A DNA stretch of 64,000 bases from assembly GCF_018882365.1 (NCBI RefSeq), contig NZ_JACVOP010000001.1, positions 124,001 to 188,000 on the forward strand, given 5' to 3'. This document shows, piece by piece, positions 20,970-33,040 of the stretch (the first letter of the stretch is position 1; every line of letters starts with the position of its first letter). Both the position numbers and the translations under genes were made by a program. Source of the stretch: Polynucleobacter sp. 71A-WALBACH (GTDB lineage Bacteria; Pseudomonadota; Gammaproteobacteria; Burkholderiales; Burkholderiaceae). The notes under the pieces were generated by a model that saw only the letters and a program-made list of their open reading frames with translations, was not told the origin of the DNA and did no database searches.

Positions 20970-22733
20970 ATGATGCAATTTCTCAACTCCCCTCCTCGCT
21001 TTTTATTCTTTACTGGTAAGGGTGGTGTTGGGAAGACTTCTATTGCCTGCGCCACAGCGATTGAATTAGCTGAATCAGGCAAACAAATCTTGCTAGTGAG
21101 TACCGACCCTGCATCGAACGTTGGCCAAGTATTTGGCATAAAAATTGGCAATAACATCACTGCTATACCCGCTGTACCGAATTTATCGGCCCTAGAGATT
21201 GACCCACAAGCTGCCGCCCAACTCTATCGGGATCGCATTGTTGGCCCCGTAAGAGGTAAGCTACCTGATACGGTGGTTAAAGGCATTGAAGAGCAGCTTT
21301 CGGGCGCATGTACTACTGAAATTGCGGCCTTTGATGAGTTCACTGCACTGTTGACCAACAGCGTATTAACTGCTCAATATGATCATGTCATTTTTGATAC
21401 AGCCCCTACAGGTCACACCATTCGACTATTGCAACTGCCAGGGGCTTGGAGTGGATTTTTAGAGGAAGGTAAAGGAGACGCCTCGTGCTTAGGTCCTTTA
21501 GCTGGACTAGAAAAGCAGCGCACCCAATACAAAGAAGCAGTTGATGCGCTAGCAAATCCTGAGCGTACACGCTTGATATTGGTGGCTAGAGCCCAAGCAT
21601 CTACCTTGCGTGAAGCTGCCCGTACCCATGATGAATTAGCTGGCATTGGCTTATCTAAACAACACCTAGTTATCAATGGTGTTCTACCAAAGAGTGAAGC
21701 ATCTCAAGATGAGTTAGCAAAAGCCATATATGAGAGAGAGCAAAAAGTTCTTGCCTCCATTCCGGAGGTCCTTAAGACCTTACCTACCGACATCATTGAA
21801 TTAAAGCCGTTCAACCTGGTTGGCTTAGATGCATTGCATCTATTACTTAAAGATCAGATTATTGAGCCTGACCCTTCTGAATTTAAAGCAATTACCCTTA
21901 ATGCCCCTAACTTATCCACCTTGGTAGATGAAATTGCCAAAGATGGTCACGGCTTAGTAATGACCATGGGTAAAGGTGGGGTTGGTAAAACTACGATTGC
22001 TGCAGCAGTTGCCGTAGAGCTTGCCCATCGCGGCCTGGCTGTTCATCTCACCACTTCGGACCCAGCAGCGCACATCAATGAAACCTTAAATGGCGCCATG
22101 GATAACTTAACAGTTAGTCGCATAGATCCTCATGCCGAGATTGATCGATACAAACAACACGTCATGGACACCAAAGGTAAAGAACTTGATGACGCTGGGC
22201 GCAGATTATTAGAAGAAGATTTGCGCTCCCCTTGCACAGAGGAGATCGCAGTATTCCAAGCCTTTTCTAGAATTATTCGTGAGGCTGGCAAGAAGTTTGT
22301 TGTTATGGATACTGCTCCAACTGGGCATACATTGCTATTGCTAGATGCTACCGGCTCATACCATCGTGATATTGAGCGCCAAATGGGTAAAACCAATACG
22401 CATTACACAACGCCAATGATGCAGCTACAAGATCCAAAACAAACCAAAGTACTCTTGGTCACATTAGCCGAAACGACCCCAGTACTGGAAGCTGCCAACC
22501 TACAGGCAGACTTAAGAAGAGCGGGAATCGAGCCGTGGGCTTGGGTAATCAACAATAGTGTGGCAGCATCAAACCCCCATTCACCACTTCTTAGAAAGCG
22601 GGCACAAAACGAATTGGTTGAAATTGATCTAGTAGCCAACACCTACGCCACTAGATATGCAGTGTTACCCCTTCTTAAAGATGAGCCCATTGGCGTTGAA
22701 AAATTGCTGGGGCTATCCAGACACCAGAAGTAA
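20970..22733 (+). CDS. arsA: Arsenite-stimulated ATPase ArsA
   Basis: A soluble ATPase that normally drives the ArsB efflux pump. The 587-residue protein has two homologous halves, each with a P-loop (FTGKGGVGKTS at about residue 14; MGKGGVGKTT at about 333) and a DTAPTGHT signature. The As(III)-binding cysteines are visible in GACTTEIAAF, GDASCLGPL and SPCTEEIAVF. The start may be either ATG of the ATGATG pair. No arsB or acr3 follows; the next 300 bases are non-coding, so the partner pump must be elsewhere or absent. Confidence 0.94.
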   Translation: MMQFLNSPPRFLFFTGKGGVGKTSIACATAIELAESGKQILLVSTDPASNVGQVFGIKIGNNITAIPAVPNLSALEIDPQAAAQLYRDRIVGPVRGKLPDTVVKGIEEQLSGACTTEIAAFDEFTALLTNSVLTAQYDHVIFDTAPTGHTIRLLQLPGAWSGFLEEGKGDASCLGPLAGLEKQRTQYKEAVDALANPERTRLILVARAQASTLREAARTHDELAGIGLSKQHLVINGVLPKSEASQDELAKAIYEREQKVLASIPEVLKTLPTDIIELKPFNLVGLDALHLLLKDQIIEPDPSEFKAITLNAPNLSTLVDEIAKDGHGLVMTMGKGGVGKTTIAAAVAVELAHRGLAVHLTTSDPAAHINETLNGAMDNLTVSRIDPHAEIDRYKQHVMDTKGKELDDAGRRLLEEDLRSPCTEEIAVFQAFSRIIREAGKKFVVMDTAPTGHTLLLLDATGSYHRDIERQMGKTNTHYTTPMMQLQDPKQTKVLLVTLAETTPVLEAANLQADLRRAGIEPWAWVINNSVAASNPHSPLLRKRAQNELVEIDLVANTYATRYAVLPLLKDEPIGVEKLLGLSRHQK

Positions 22734-23060
22734 CCACAGGCTCATATTGGCCGATTTGAGACTATGAAGTCAATTGCAACTAACGGTCGCATCTCGACCC
22801 ATAGCCGTCATTAGTGTGAAACCAATTAGTACCAATGAAAAAGTTGGGGGGCTTTTAGCAGATTATCTCTTTGGACGATCTGAATCAACTACTGGGTATG
22901 CATCATCCCACTGCATTTTGGCTGAAAGCCTATAACAGATTGCCAAGTCAATACGAGATTGCTTTTCTTGGGCAGATATTTCTCCCAAGCAATCCCAGGA
23001 TCGATTGTGGATTGAAAAATAATGTTCAATATCAAGCATCTGATCTGACTAACGGCCTGT
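22734..23060. other. Gap after arsA with copy 2 of the dispersed repeat
   Basis: 327 bases with no gene I can support. Bases 22745-22762 are identical over 18 positions to 38864-38881 (core TTGGCCGATTTGAGAC). A 68-codon frame at 22871-23077 has no ribosome site and no family features. An overlapping frame reads LADYLFGRSESTTGYASSH before a stop, so decayed coding sequence is possible. Confidence 0.5.
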
Positions 23061-23522
23061 TTAGATTTCAGTTGTAGATAAATTTCGTAGATTATGAACT
23101 TTCTCATGATACTGGTCATAAATCGGCTTAAGGACGGCGTCAGAGGATGCCATAAAATAATTTATCGCTGTATCTAGAAAGCATTCATGCGCTATCAAAA
23201 TAAATTCTGAGAGCACCTTTTGACTATTAACGGGATCTGCAATTCTTTTTTGAATAGGTACAAACAAATTCTTGCTAAGCATAACTACTAAATCTTTGTA
23301 ATAAGAATCCAATTGATGCTCGTTTGCTAAATATGAAAGTCGCTCGAATGAATTCTGAATCAGCTCTTGATGTAGTTGCAAAATTTCATTTGCATTTAAT
23401 AACTGCTGAGACCAATAATGAACAATAGCCTCTGAGTCTAACTCACAAGACTTATATAACAAATCCAGTATTGGAAATGTACGGGATGACCTTTTATTTC
23501 TCATCATATAAGCTTGTAACAT
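23061..23522 (-). CDS. Unknown helical protein, last gene of the glycolate operon
   Basis: A 153-residue protein not recognised. It is almost entirely helical in pattern, soluble, without signal or membrane segment. It starts RNKRSSRTFPILDLLYKSCELDSE and has regular heptad-like leucines and isoleucines, somewhat like phasins, though I would not claim that. The ATG is 2 bases past the enolase stop, so it is almost surely cotranslated with eno. The position points to a role in, or protein partner of, the glyoxylate-to-pyruvate enzymes. Confidence 0.7.
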   Translation of the reverse strand: MLQAYMMRNKRSSRTFPILDLLYKSCELDSEAIVHYWSQQLLNANEILQLHQELIQNSFERLSYLANEHQLDSYYKDLVVMLSKNLFVPIQKRIADPVNSQKVLSEFILIAHECFLDTAINYFMASSDAVLKPIYDQYHEKVHNLRNLSTTEI

Positions 23523-23524
23523 GG

Positions 23525-26223
<2,699 letters not shown>

Positions 26224-26225
26224 GA

Positions 26226-27530
26226 TTAGCTTTCTAAAATTAAAATTGCCCGAAAATCATTTACATTAGTTCTGGTTGGCCCAGTTCTAATTAAGGCATC
26301 TACTTGTTGAAAATAGGTATAGGCATCATTGCGCGCCATATAGCCCTTAATAGAAAGACCCTTTTCAGCAGCTAACTGAATAGTCTCTGGCGTTGTAATT
26401 GCACCCGCGTTATCTTCTGAGCCATCAATTCCATCAGTGTCAGCCGCAAGGGCGAAAATTCTTTTATCTCCATGCAATGATTCTGTAAGACCCAGCAAAA
26501 ACTCGGCATTGCGACCACCCCTTCCACTGCCTTTAACTGTTACGGTAGTTTCTCCACCGCTTAATAGGAGTAAAGGCTTGGTAAAGGCCTCGGACTTTAT
26601 ATTAGCTAAGCCCAAGGCAATTGAACCCAGCACCCCGCCAACTTCTCTAGCCTCGCCTTCTATACAGTCAGATAACACGACAGCGTTAATTCCCTGCTTC
26701 TCTGCAAACTCTTTCGCCGCATCCAATGATTGTTTTGCAGTACCCATCACCACAGGTTTTGCAACGTTGCTAAAGATAGGATTTGTTTTTTTCGGGGTTT
26801 CTAGTTCACCATTAGCAAGGCTATTTAATATCCGCATCGGCAATTGAATGTTGTACTTTTTAATAATTTCCAACGCATCTCTGCAAGTAGTCTCATCTGG
26901 CAAAGTAGGCCCGCTGGCAATCACACTAGGATCATCACCCGGTACATCAGAGATGACAAAAGTTACTACCCTGGCCGGGGAGGAAAATTGTGCAAAACGT
27001 CCACCCTTAATTTTTGAGAGATGCTTCCTTACGCAATTAATTTCTGAAATAGATGCTCCGCAAGACAGCAATTGCTTATTGACATCTTTTTTTTCATCCA
27101 GACTAATTCCATCGGCTGGCACAGTCAATAAAGCTGACCCTCCACCAGAAATCAAGCAAACGACTAAATCATCCGCGGATAAGCCGCTAACTCTTTGGAT
27201 TATCTGATGAGCTGCTTGCTCACCGGCCTCATCGGGAACTGGATGAGATGCTTCAACCACCTCGATTTTGTCGCAACCTAGCCCATGCTGATAACGCGTA
27301 ATTACTAGTCCAGAGATTTTTTCGTACTCACTCTCCGGCCATAGAGCTTTAGCTGCCTGCTCAAAGGACTTGGCCATAGATGCGGATGCTTTGCCAGCAC
27401 CCACCACAATCACTTTGCCTTTAGGTGGATCAGGAAACAAGTCCGTGAATTTTAAAAAATCTGGACTTGCTGCCTTGACTGCAACAGCAAAGAGTTCTTT
27501 TAATAAATTCTGTGCTGAGCTTGAGTTCAT
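26226..27530 (-). CDS. ttuD: Glycerate 2-kinase (MOFRL family)
   Basis: Phosphorylates D-glycerate to 2-phosphoglycerate. The 434-residue protein belongs to the GckA/TtuD family: N-terminal domain with VVGAGKASASMAKSFE and LISGGGSALL, C-terminal MOFRL domain with LLLSGGETTVTVKGSGRGGRNAEFLLG and AADTDGIDG. Its product feeds enolase, two genes downstream. Spacing to neighbours is 11 and 2 bases. Confidence 0.93.
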   Translation of the reverse strand: MNSSSAQNLLKELFAVAVKAASPDFLKFTDLFPDPPKGKVIVVGAGKASASMAKSFEQAAKALWPESEYEKISGLVITRYQHGLGCDKIEVVEASHPVPDEAGEQAAHQIIQRVSGLSADDLVVCLISGGGSALLTVPADGISLDEKKDVNKQLLSCGASISEINCVRKHLSKIKGGRFAQFSSPARVVTFVISDVPGDDPSVIASGPTLPDETTCRDALEIIKKYNIQLPMRILNSLANGELETPKKTNPIFSNVAKPVVMGTAKQSLDAAKEFAEKQGINAVVLSDCIEGEAREVGGVLGSIALGLANIKSEAFTKPLLLLSGGETTVTVKGSGRGGRNAEFLLGLTESLHGDKRIFALAADTDGIDGSEDNAGAITTPETIQLAAEKGLSIKGYMARNDAYTYFQQVDALIRTGPTRTNVNDFRAILILES

Positions 27531-27541
27531 ATTGCGCTTAC

Positions 27542-28438
27542 TTAATTTGCAATCTGATGATTTGACATAATCTCAATGGCTCTGCATAGGGCTGAATGAT
27601 CCATTTTGCTTAAGCCATTGGCTGCACAAGCATTCATTAGCTCCTGAGTAGTTGCAGTATTTGGCAACGAAATATTGAGCTGTTTTGCGCCCTGTAGAGC
27701 CAAATTTAGATCTTTTTGGTGAAGCTCAATCCTAAATCCTGGCTCAAATGTTCTTTTAACAATTCGCTCACCATGAACTTCGAGAATCCTTGATGAGGCA
27801 AATCCACCCATAAGAGCCTCCCTCACCTTAGCTGGGTTTGCGCCAGCTTTAGATGCAAACAATAAAGCCTCTGATACAGCCTGAATATTTAAAGCTACGA
27901 TAATTTGATTTGCCACTTTGGTTGTTTGGCCATCACCATTGCCGCCAACTAAGGTAATATTCTTGCCCATTAACTCAAATAATGGTTTGGCGCGATCAAA
28001 ATCTGCTTGCGAACCACCAACCATGATAGTCAAGCTTGCAGCTTTTGCACCCACTTCACCGCCAGAAACTGGCGCATCGAGATAGGTGGCTCCAATGTCA
28101 TTAATCTTTTTAGCGAATTCCTTTGTTGCCATCGGTGATATAGAGCTCATATCCACAATGATTTTTCCTTTGGCGCCTGATTTCAGACCATCAGCAATAC
28201 CATTTTCACCAAATAGAACGGCTTCTACATGTGGCGTATCGGGAACCATCGTAATGATGATGTTTGATTTTATTGCCACATCTTCTGAGCTATTGCAAAC
28301 CACAGCACCAGCATCTAAAAGATCTTTAGATGGAGCCTTAAAATCAAAGACATTAACTTCGTAGCCACCCTTTAACAAGTTAAAAGCCATGGGCGTACCC
28401 ATAATGCCTAAACCAATAAATCCAATTTTCTCTTTCAT
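27542..28438 (-). CDS. glxR: Tartronate semialdehyde reductase
   Basis: Reduces tartronate semialdehyde to D-glycerate with NAD(P)H. The 298-residue beta-hydroxyacid dehydrogenase has the Rossmann start GFIGLGIMGTPMAFNLLKGG, the substrate-site DAPVSGGEVGAKAASLTIMVGG and the catalytic lysine region GDGQTTKVANQIIVALN. Family members with other substrates exist (3-hydroxyisobutyrate), but position between hyi and ttuD decides the call. Confidence 0.92.
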   Translation of the reverse strand: MKEKIGFIGLGIMGTPMAFNLLKGGYEVNVFDFKAPSKDLLDAGAVVCNSSEDVAIKSNIIITMVPDTPHVEAVLFGENGIADGLKSGAKGKIIVDMSSISPMATKEFAKKINDIGATYLDAPVSGGEVGAKAASLTIMVGGSQADFDRAKPLFELMGKNITLVGGNGDGQTTKVANQIIVALNIQAVSEALLFASKAGANPAKVREALMGGFASSRILEVHGERIVKRTFEPGFRIELHQKDLNLALQGAKQLNISLPNTATTQELMNACAANGLSKMDHSALCRAIEIMSNHQIAN

Positions 28439-28459
28439 GTTTTATCCCTTATATTTTTG

Positions 28460-29248
28460 CTACTGATGATTTAAACCATGTGTATCAACCCATACGAGCC
28501 CCAAAACCGTATCTTTGGCCGGCTTATATTCGCAACCTACCCAACCTTGATAGTTAAGCCTGTTTAGCGACTTAAATATATTTTTGTAGTTAATCTCACC
28601 AGTTCCAGGCTCATTTCGACCCGGGTTATCGGCTATTTGAATATGGGCGATCCGATCAAAATACTTTGAGATATTGCCCAATAGTTCACCTTCCATGCGC
28701 TGCGCATGGTAAATGTCATATTGCAGGTAGATATTGTCACTACCCACTGCATCCATGATTCCAATGGCTTTTTTAGTTGAATTCAAAATAAAGCCAGGAA
28801 TATCATAGTTATTGATAGGCTCAATCAGCAACTTAATATTTGCACCCTTTAGTTTTTCAGCAGCGTACTGTAGATTGCTAATGAGTGTATTTTCCGCATC
28901 CTCATCGCTGACATTTTCTGGCTTAATTCCCGACAGACAGTTCAATTGATTAACGCCTAGAGCATTCGCGTACTCAATTGCAAGATCTACACCCTTCTTA
29001 AATTCATCAACGCGGCTAGGAATACAGGCTATCCCTCGTTCACCAGATTCCCAATTTCCCGCCGGAAGGTTATGTAAAACAATTTTTAAGTGGAATTGTT
29101 TTAGCTTTTCTTGTATCTCTTCCACCTTGTATTCATAGGGAAAAAGAAATTCAACCGCTGCAAATCCATTATCTGCTGCGCGTTTAAAGCGGCGCAGAAA
29201 TGAGTCTTCAGTAAAGAGCATCGATAAATTGGCTGATAACTTAATCAT
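28460..29248 (-). CDS. hyi: Hydroxypyruvate isomerase
   Basis: Interconverts hydroxypyruvate and tartronate semialdehyde. The 262-residue TIM-barrel of the xylose-isomerase-like family has MLFTEDSFLRRFKRAADNGFAAVEFLFPY at the N-terminus, LLIEPINNYDIPGF with a metal-binding glutamate, YDIYHAQRMEG and GCEYKPA near the C-terminus. It lies 9 bases downstream of gcl, the usual gcl-hyi-glxR order. Confidence 0.93.
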   Translation of the reverse strand: MIKLSANLSMLFTEDSFLRRFKRAADNGFAAVEFLFPYEYKVEEIQEKLKQFHLKIVLHNLPAGNWESGERGIACIPSRVDEFKKGVDLAIEYANALGVNQLNCLSGIKPENVSDEDAENTLISNLQYAAEKLKGANIKLLIEPINNYDIPGFILNSTKKAIGIMDAVGSDNIYLQYDIYHAQRMEGELLGNISKYFDRIAHIQIADNPGRNEPGTGEINYKNIFKSLNRLNYQGWVGCEYKPAKDTVLGLVWVDTHGLNHQ

Positions 29249-29257
29249 GTCATCTCC

Positions 29258-31048
29258 TTAATCAAGCAAGCCAGCAAGCTCAAGCCCCTTAATACCTTCT
29301 GGGTGCTTACAATCAATCTCTTCAAATTCCATGATGTTGTCAATTTCAGTACCCATAGCGATATTGGTTACTTTTTCTAAAATTACCTCGACAACTACTG
29401 GGACACTAAACTCACGTGCCATCTTTTGGGCCTGCACTAAAGCATCCTGAATCTCTCCTGGATCAGTTACGCGCAATGTCTTACATCCCAAGCCCTCAAT
29501 TACCGCTTGATGATCCACTCCATACCCTTTTAGGTTTGGATCTTCTACATTTTGATTTTCAAAAGCTAACTGAACACAATAGTCCATATCAAAGCCGCGT
29601 TGTGCCTGACGAATCAAACCTAGATAACTGTTATTAACCAATACATGTACATAGGGCAGATTAAATTGCGCACCAACTGCTAACTCCTCAATTAAAAACT
29701 GGAAGTCATAATCACCTGAGAGACCTACTACGGTTCTCGTTGGATCAGAGGCAACAACGCCTAAGGCCGCCGGTATTGTCCAACCAAGTGGGCCTGCCTG
29801 TCCGCAGTTGATCCAATTTCTTGGACCATATACATGCAAGAACTGGGCACCTGCAATTTGAGATAGCCCAATTGTCGATACAAAAATCGTATCCCGTGGG
29901 AATGCCTTATTCATCTCCTCGTAAACTCTTTGCGGTTTTACTGGGATGTTGTCAAAGTGACTCTTACGTAACATCATCTTCTTACGATCCGCGCAACGTT
30001 CCGCCCACTCGTTAAAATCTTTTAGCTGGCCTTTTGCCTTTCTCTCTTTGGCGACTTCAACTAAAAGTTTCAATGCAGAGCCAGCATCAGAAGCGATGCC
30101 TAAATCTGGCGTAAATACACGACCAATTTGAGTGGGCTCAATATCAATGTGCACAAAACGACGACCTTTAGTGTATGTTTCAACTGAGCCTGTATGACGA
30201 TTTGCCCAGCGGTTACCGATACCGATTACAAAATCACTGGCGAGCATCGAAGCATTTCCATAGCGATGGCTTGTTTGCAAGCCGCACATTCCCGCCATCA
30301 AGGGATGGTCATCAGGAATAGTTCCCCAGCCCATAAGGGTTGGAATTACCGGTATTCCCGTAATTTCTGCAAACTCAACCAATAAATCCGATGCATCCGC
30401 ATTGATAATTCCACCGCCAGCGACAATCAAGGGCTTCTCAGCACTCATTAACATATCGATTGCTTTTTCGATCTGTTTACGCGATGCATGTGGCTTGTAA
30501 ACCGGCAATGGTTCATAAGTATCGATATCAAATTCAATCTCTGCCAACTGCACATCAATTGGAAGATCGATTAAGACGGGCCCAGGTCTTGCTGAGCGCA
30601 TTAGGTGGAAGGCTTGCTGGAATGCACGAGGTACCAAGCCTGGTTCACGTACTGTGACAGCCCATTTAGTAACAGGCTTAGCGATTGACTCAATATCAAC
30701 CGCCTGGAAGTCTTCCTTATACAAACGTGCTCTAGGGGCCTGCCCTGTAATGCATAAAATTGGAATTGAGTCAGCACTCGCAGAGTACAAGCCGGTAATC
30801 ATGTCAGTACCAGCCGGTCCAGATGTACCAATGCAAACTCCAATGTTGCCCGCTCTCGCACGGGTATAGCCTTCAGCCATATGTGAAGCGCCTTCAACAT
30901 GTCGCGCAAGGATATGACTTATCCCACCATGCTTTTTCAAAGCGGAATACATTGGGTTAATTGCGGCCCCCGGAACACCGAATGCTTGATTCACACCCTC
31001 CTTCTCCATTACCAATACCGCCGCATCAATTGCCCGCATCTTTGCCAT
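29258..31048 (-). CDS. gcl: Glyoxylate carboligase
   Basis: Joins two glyoxylates to tartronate semialdehyde with release of CO2, using thiamine diphosphate. The 596-residue protein starts [19 protein letters not shown] like E. coli Gcl. The valine of [10 protein letters not shown] stands where related ThDP enzymes have the catalytic glutamate, a known Gcl trait. [29 protein letters not shown] is the ThDP/Mg motif. The frame opens 4 codons earlier, but GGAG six bases before the ATG at 31048 fixes the start. First gene of a seven-gene operon. Confidence 0.96.
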   Translation of the reverse strand: MAKMRAIDAAVLVMEKEGVNQAFGVPGAAINPMYSALKKHGGISHILARHVEGASHMAEGYTRARAGNIGVCIGTSGPAGTDMITGLYSASADSIPILCITGQAPRARLYKEDFQAVDIESIAKPVTKWAVTVREPGLVPRAFQQAFHLMRSARPGPVLIDLPIDVQLAEIEFDIDTYEPLPVYKPHASRKQIEKAIDMLMSAEKPLIVAGGGIINADASDLLVEFAEITGIPVIPTLMGWGTIPDDHPLMAGMCGLQTSHRYGNASMLASDFVIGIGNRWANRHTGSVETYTKGRRFVHIDIEPTQIGRVFTPDLGIASDAGSALKLLVEVAKERKAKGQLKDFNEWAERCADRKKMMLRKSHFDNIPVKPQRVYEEMNKAFPRDTIFVSTIGLSQIAGAQFLHVYGPRNWINCGQAGPLGWTIPAALGVVASDPTRTVVGLSGDYDFQFLIEELAVGAQFNLPYVHVLVNNSYLGLIRQAQRGFDMDYCVQLAFENQNVEDPNLKGYGVDHQAVIEGLGCKTLRVTDPGEIQDALVQAQKMAREFSVPVVVEVILEKVTNIAMGTEIDNIMEFEEIDCKHPEGIKGLELAGLLD

Positions 31049-31129
31049 ATCGATCTCCATTAAAAGTTTTATTAGGTTCGAATCATAGGTATACTTTTTG
31101 GAAACATCGACAATGCTTTAATCAACTGA

Positions 31130-31146
31130 ATACTTAAAAAAAGTAT
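31130..31146. promoter_or_regulatory. Candidate LysR-type operator between gcl and lysR
   Basis: ATACTT-N5-AAGTAT (31130-31146) ends 3 bases before the LysR gene, and a further half-site TATACTTTTTG occurs at 31090-31100 nearer gcl. Dyads of this kind in a divergent LysR gap usually bind that regulator. Confidence 0.5.
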
Positions 31147-31149
31147 CGA

Positions 31150-32058
31150 ATGGATAAATTCAGAGAAGCAAAAGCACTTATTCTGGTTGCTGATTTTGGC
31201 AGTCTTGCAAAAGCAGCGGTTCAGGAAAACGTTACTCCAGCAGTCATTAGCAGGCGTTTAGACTCGCTTGAGAGAAGGCTTGGAGTTAAGCTATTGCACC
31301 GCAGCACAAGATCCATTAAGTTCACGGATGTAGGTATTGCATTTTTAGAAGACTGTCGCAGACTGACTAAAGAATGGGATCAAGTAGAGGATGGGATCTC
31401 ATTGGGTCCGCGAGAAGTCTCCGGCTATCTCAATGTCACAGCACCTGCAGCTTTTGGACGAATCCACATTGCGCCACATGCAACTTCATTTTTAAAGCAG
31501 CATCCAAAAGTTAAGCTCTCCTTTAACTTCACTGACAAAGTGTTGGGCTTTGTTCAGGAGGGTTACGATTTATCTATTCGTATCGGGGGCACCATTGACC
31601 CAAACCTTGTGGCAACAGAACTTGCAGTCAATAAGCGGGTTGTATGTGCAAGCCCGAGCTATCTTAAGAAGATGGGAATGCCAAAGCACCCTAAAGACTT
31701 GCTCAATCACGAATGCTTAGTTCTCAATTACAGAGATACCTCATCTAATGCCTGGCACTTTCAAGAGAATGGGGTACCTTTCCAAGTAAAAACCCATGGT
31801 ACGATTGATTGCAATGATGGTGAGATTTTGAAAAATTGGGCAATTGATGGACTTGGACTTGTTTGGAGATCTACCTGGGAAGTCCAGAATGAGTTACTTA
31901 ATGGCAAACTAATCACAGTTCTTGATGAGTTTAGTATTCCAGGGTACAACATCATGGCGGTATACCCGCACCAAAGAATCGTGCCAACTAAGGTTAAAGA
32001 ATTTATCAATCATCTTAAAAAAATATATACGATTGAAATTCCTCCGCCTAAGGGCTAA
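31150..32058 (+). CDS. LysR-family regulator divergent from gcl
   Basis: A 302-residue LysR regulator: HTH at residues about 3-60 (GSLAKAAVQENVTPAVISRRLDSLERRLGVKLLHRSTR) and a substrate-binding-like effector domain from about 90. Divergence from gcl across 100 bases, with a dyad at its start, makes it the likely activator of the gcl operon and its own repressor. Glyoxylate or glycolate as the effector is a guess from context. Confidence 0.88.
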   Translation: MDKFREAKALILVADFGSLAKAAVQENVTPAVISRRLDSLERRLGVKLLHRSTRSIKFTDVGIAFLEDCRRLTKEWDQVEDGISLGPREVSGYLNVTAPAAFGRIHIAPHATSFLKQHPKVKLSFNFTDKVLGFVQEGYDLSIRIGGTIDPNLVATELAVNKRVVCASPSYLKKMGMPKHPKDLLNHECLVLNYRDTSSNAWHFQENGVPFQVKTHGTIDCNDGEILKNWAIDGLGLVWRSTWEVQNELLNGKLITVLDEFSIPGYNIMAVYPHQRIVPTKVKEFINHLKKIYTIEIPPPKG

Positions 32059-32073
32059 TGGAATACATTGCCC

Positions 32074-32973
32074 ATGACTAACCAGTTCAATCGAATTCCT
32101 CCACTGCATCTGCTAATTGCATTTGAGGCGATAGCCCGTCATAGTAGTTTTGCAAGAGCATCAGAAGAGTTGGCCCTCACTCCATCAGCTATTTCCCATC
32201 GAATAAAGAATTTAGAGGAGTTGTGGGGTATCGAGCTTTTCAATCGAACCGGCAATCAACTTCGACTTACAACTGCTGGAGCAAGGTATTTACGCGAGGT
32301 GAAAGAATCACTCACGTCGCTAAATACCCTCGCAAGACCCGAGTTCAAGGCTAAGAAGACCAGGCTTCGTATTGCGACTCCACCAACATTCGGTAGACAA
32401 CATTTGCTGCCAAAACTAAGTGAATTTACAAGGCTTCACCCAGAAATAGACATAGAGCTTCACATTCAGATCCCTTTAATGGATGTCAATGCAGAAGAAG
32501 TAGACATTGAGATTCGATTTGGGGATGGCCACTATCCTGGATTCGAAGTAATTACCCTGATTGCTGAGCCCTGTGTACCCGCCTGCAGCAGAAATTACTT
32601 TCAGAAAATTGGCGGCTCATCAATCTTCAACCCAGTACAGAAACCAAAAGATCTCAAAGACCTGGTTTTACTGAGAAGCCCGCTAGAGCCATGGAAACCC
32701 TGGTTTGATGCCGCTGGTCTAGATTGGAAAGAGCCCGATGTGGGTCCACAATTTAATGATCTTGGCTTGCTGATTGAGGCAGTAGTTGCTGACATGGGAG
32801 TCGGATTGGTGCGGCCTAGAATGGTTAGATCCTTGATGGGCACGGGTCAAATTATTAAATTGATCGATATTGAATCTACCTCTCCACACAACTACTATAT
32901 TGTCAAAAACCCTAATAAGAACTTCTCAGAAATTCAATCTTTTGTAAATTGGCTAACTCTGCAGCAATGGTGA
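32074..32973 (+). CDS. LysR-family regulator, GcvA-like
   Basis: A 299-residue LysR protein of the GcvA subgroup: PPLHLLIAFEAIARHSSFARASEELALTPSAISHRIKNLEE, then an effector domain with a GVGLVRPRMV segment. I use the ATG at 32074; a TTG two codons upstream is possible. It follows the first LysR gene by 15 bases and precedes glcD by 67 bases on the same strand. It may control glcDEF or respond to a related metabolite. Confidence 0.86.
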   Translation: MTNQFNRIPPLHLLIAFEAIARHSSFARASEELALTPSAISHRIKNLEELWGIELFNRTGNQLRLTTAGARYLREVKESLTSLNTLARPEFKAKKTRLRIATPPTFGRQHLLPKLSEFTRLHPEIDIELHIQIPLMDVNAEEVDIEIRFGDGHYPGFEVITLIAEPCVPACSRNYFQKIGGSSIFNPVQKPKDLKDLVLLRSPLEPWKPWFDAAGLDWKEPDVGPQFNDLGLLIEAVVADMGVGLVRPRMVRSLMGTGQIIKLIDIESTSPHNYYIVKNPNKNFSEIQSFVNWLTLQQW

Positions 32974-33040
32974 ATTTTATTCACCTTCTACATGTAAATC
33001 TTCCATCACCGATTGGCTCCTTTCTTCGTAAAGTGAGCCC

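Noticed and set aside
22871-23077. 68-codon ORF downstream of arsA
   Set aside because: No ribosome site, no recognisable domain, and an equally open overlapping frame; treated as non-coding, possibly decayed.
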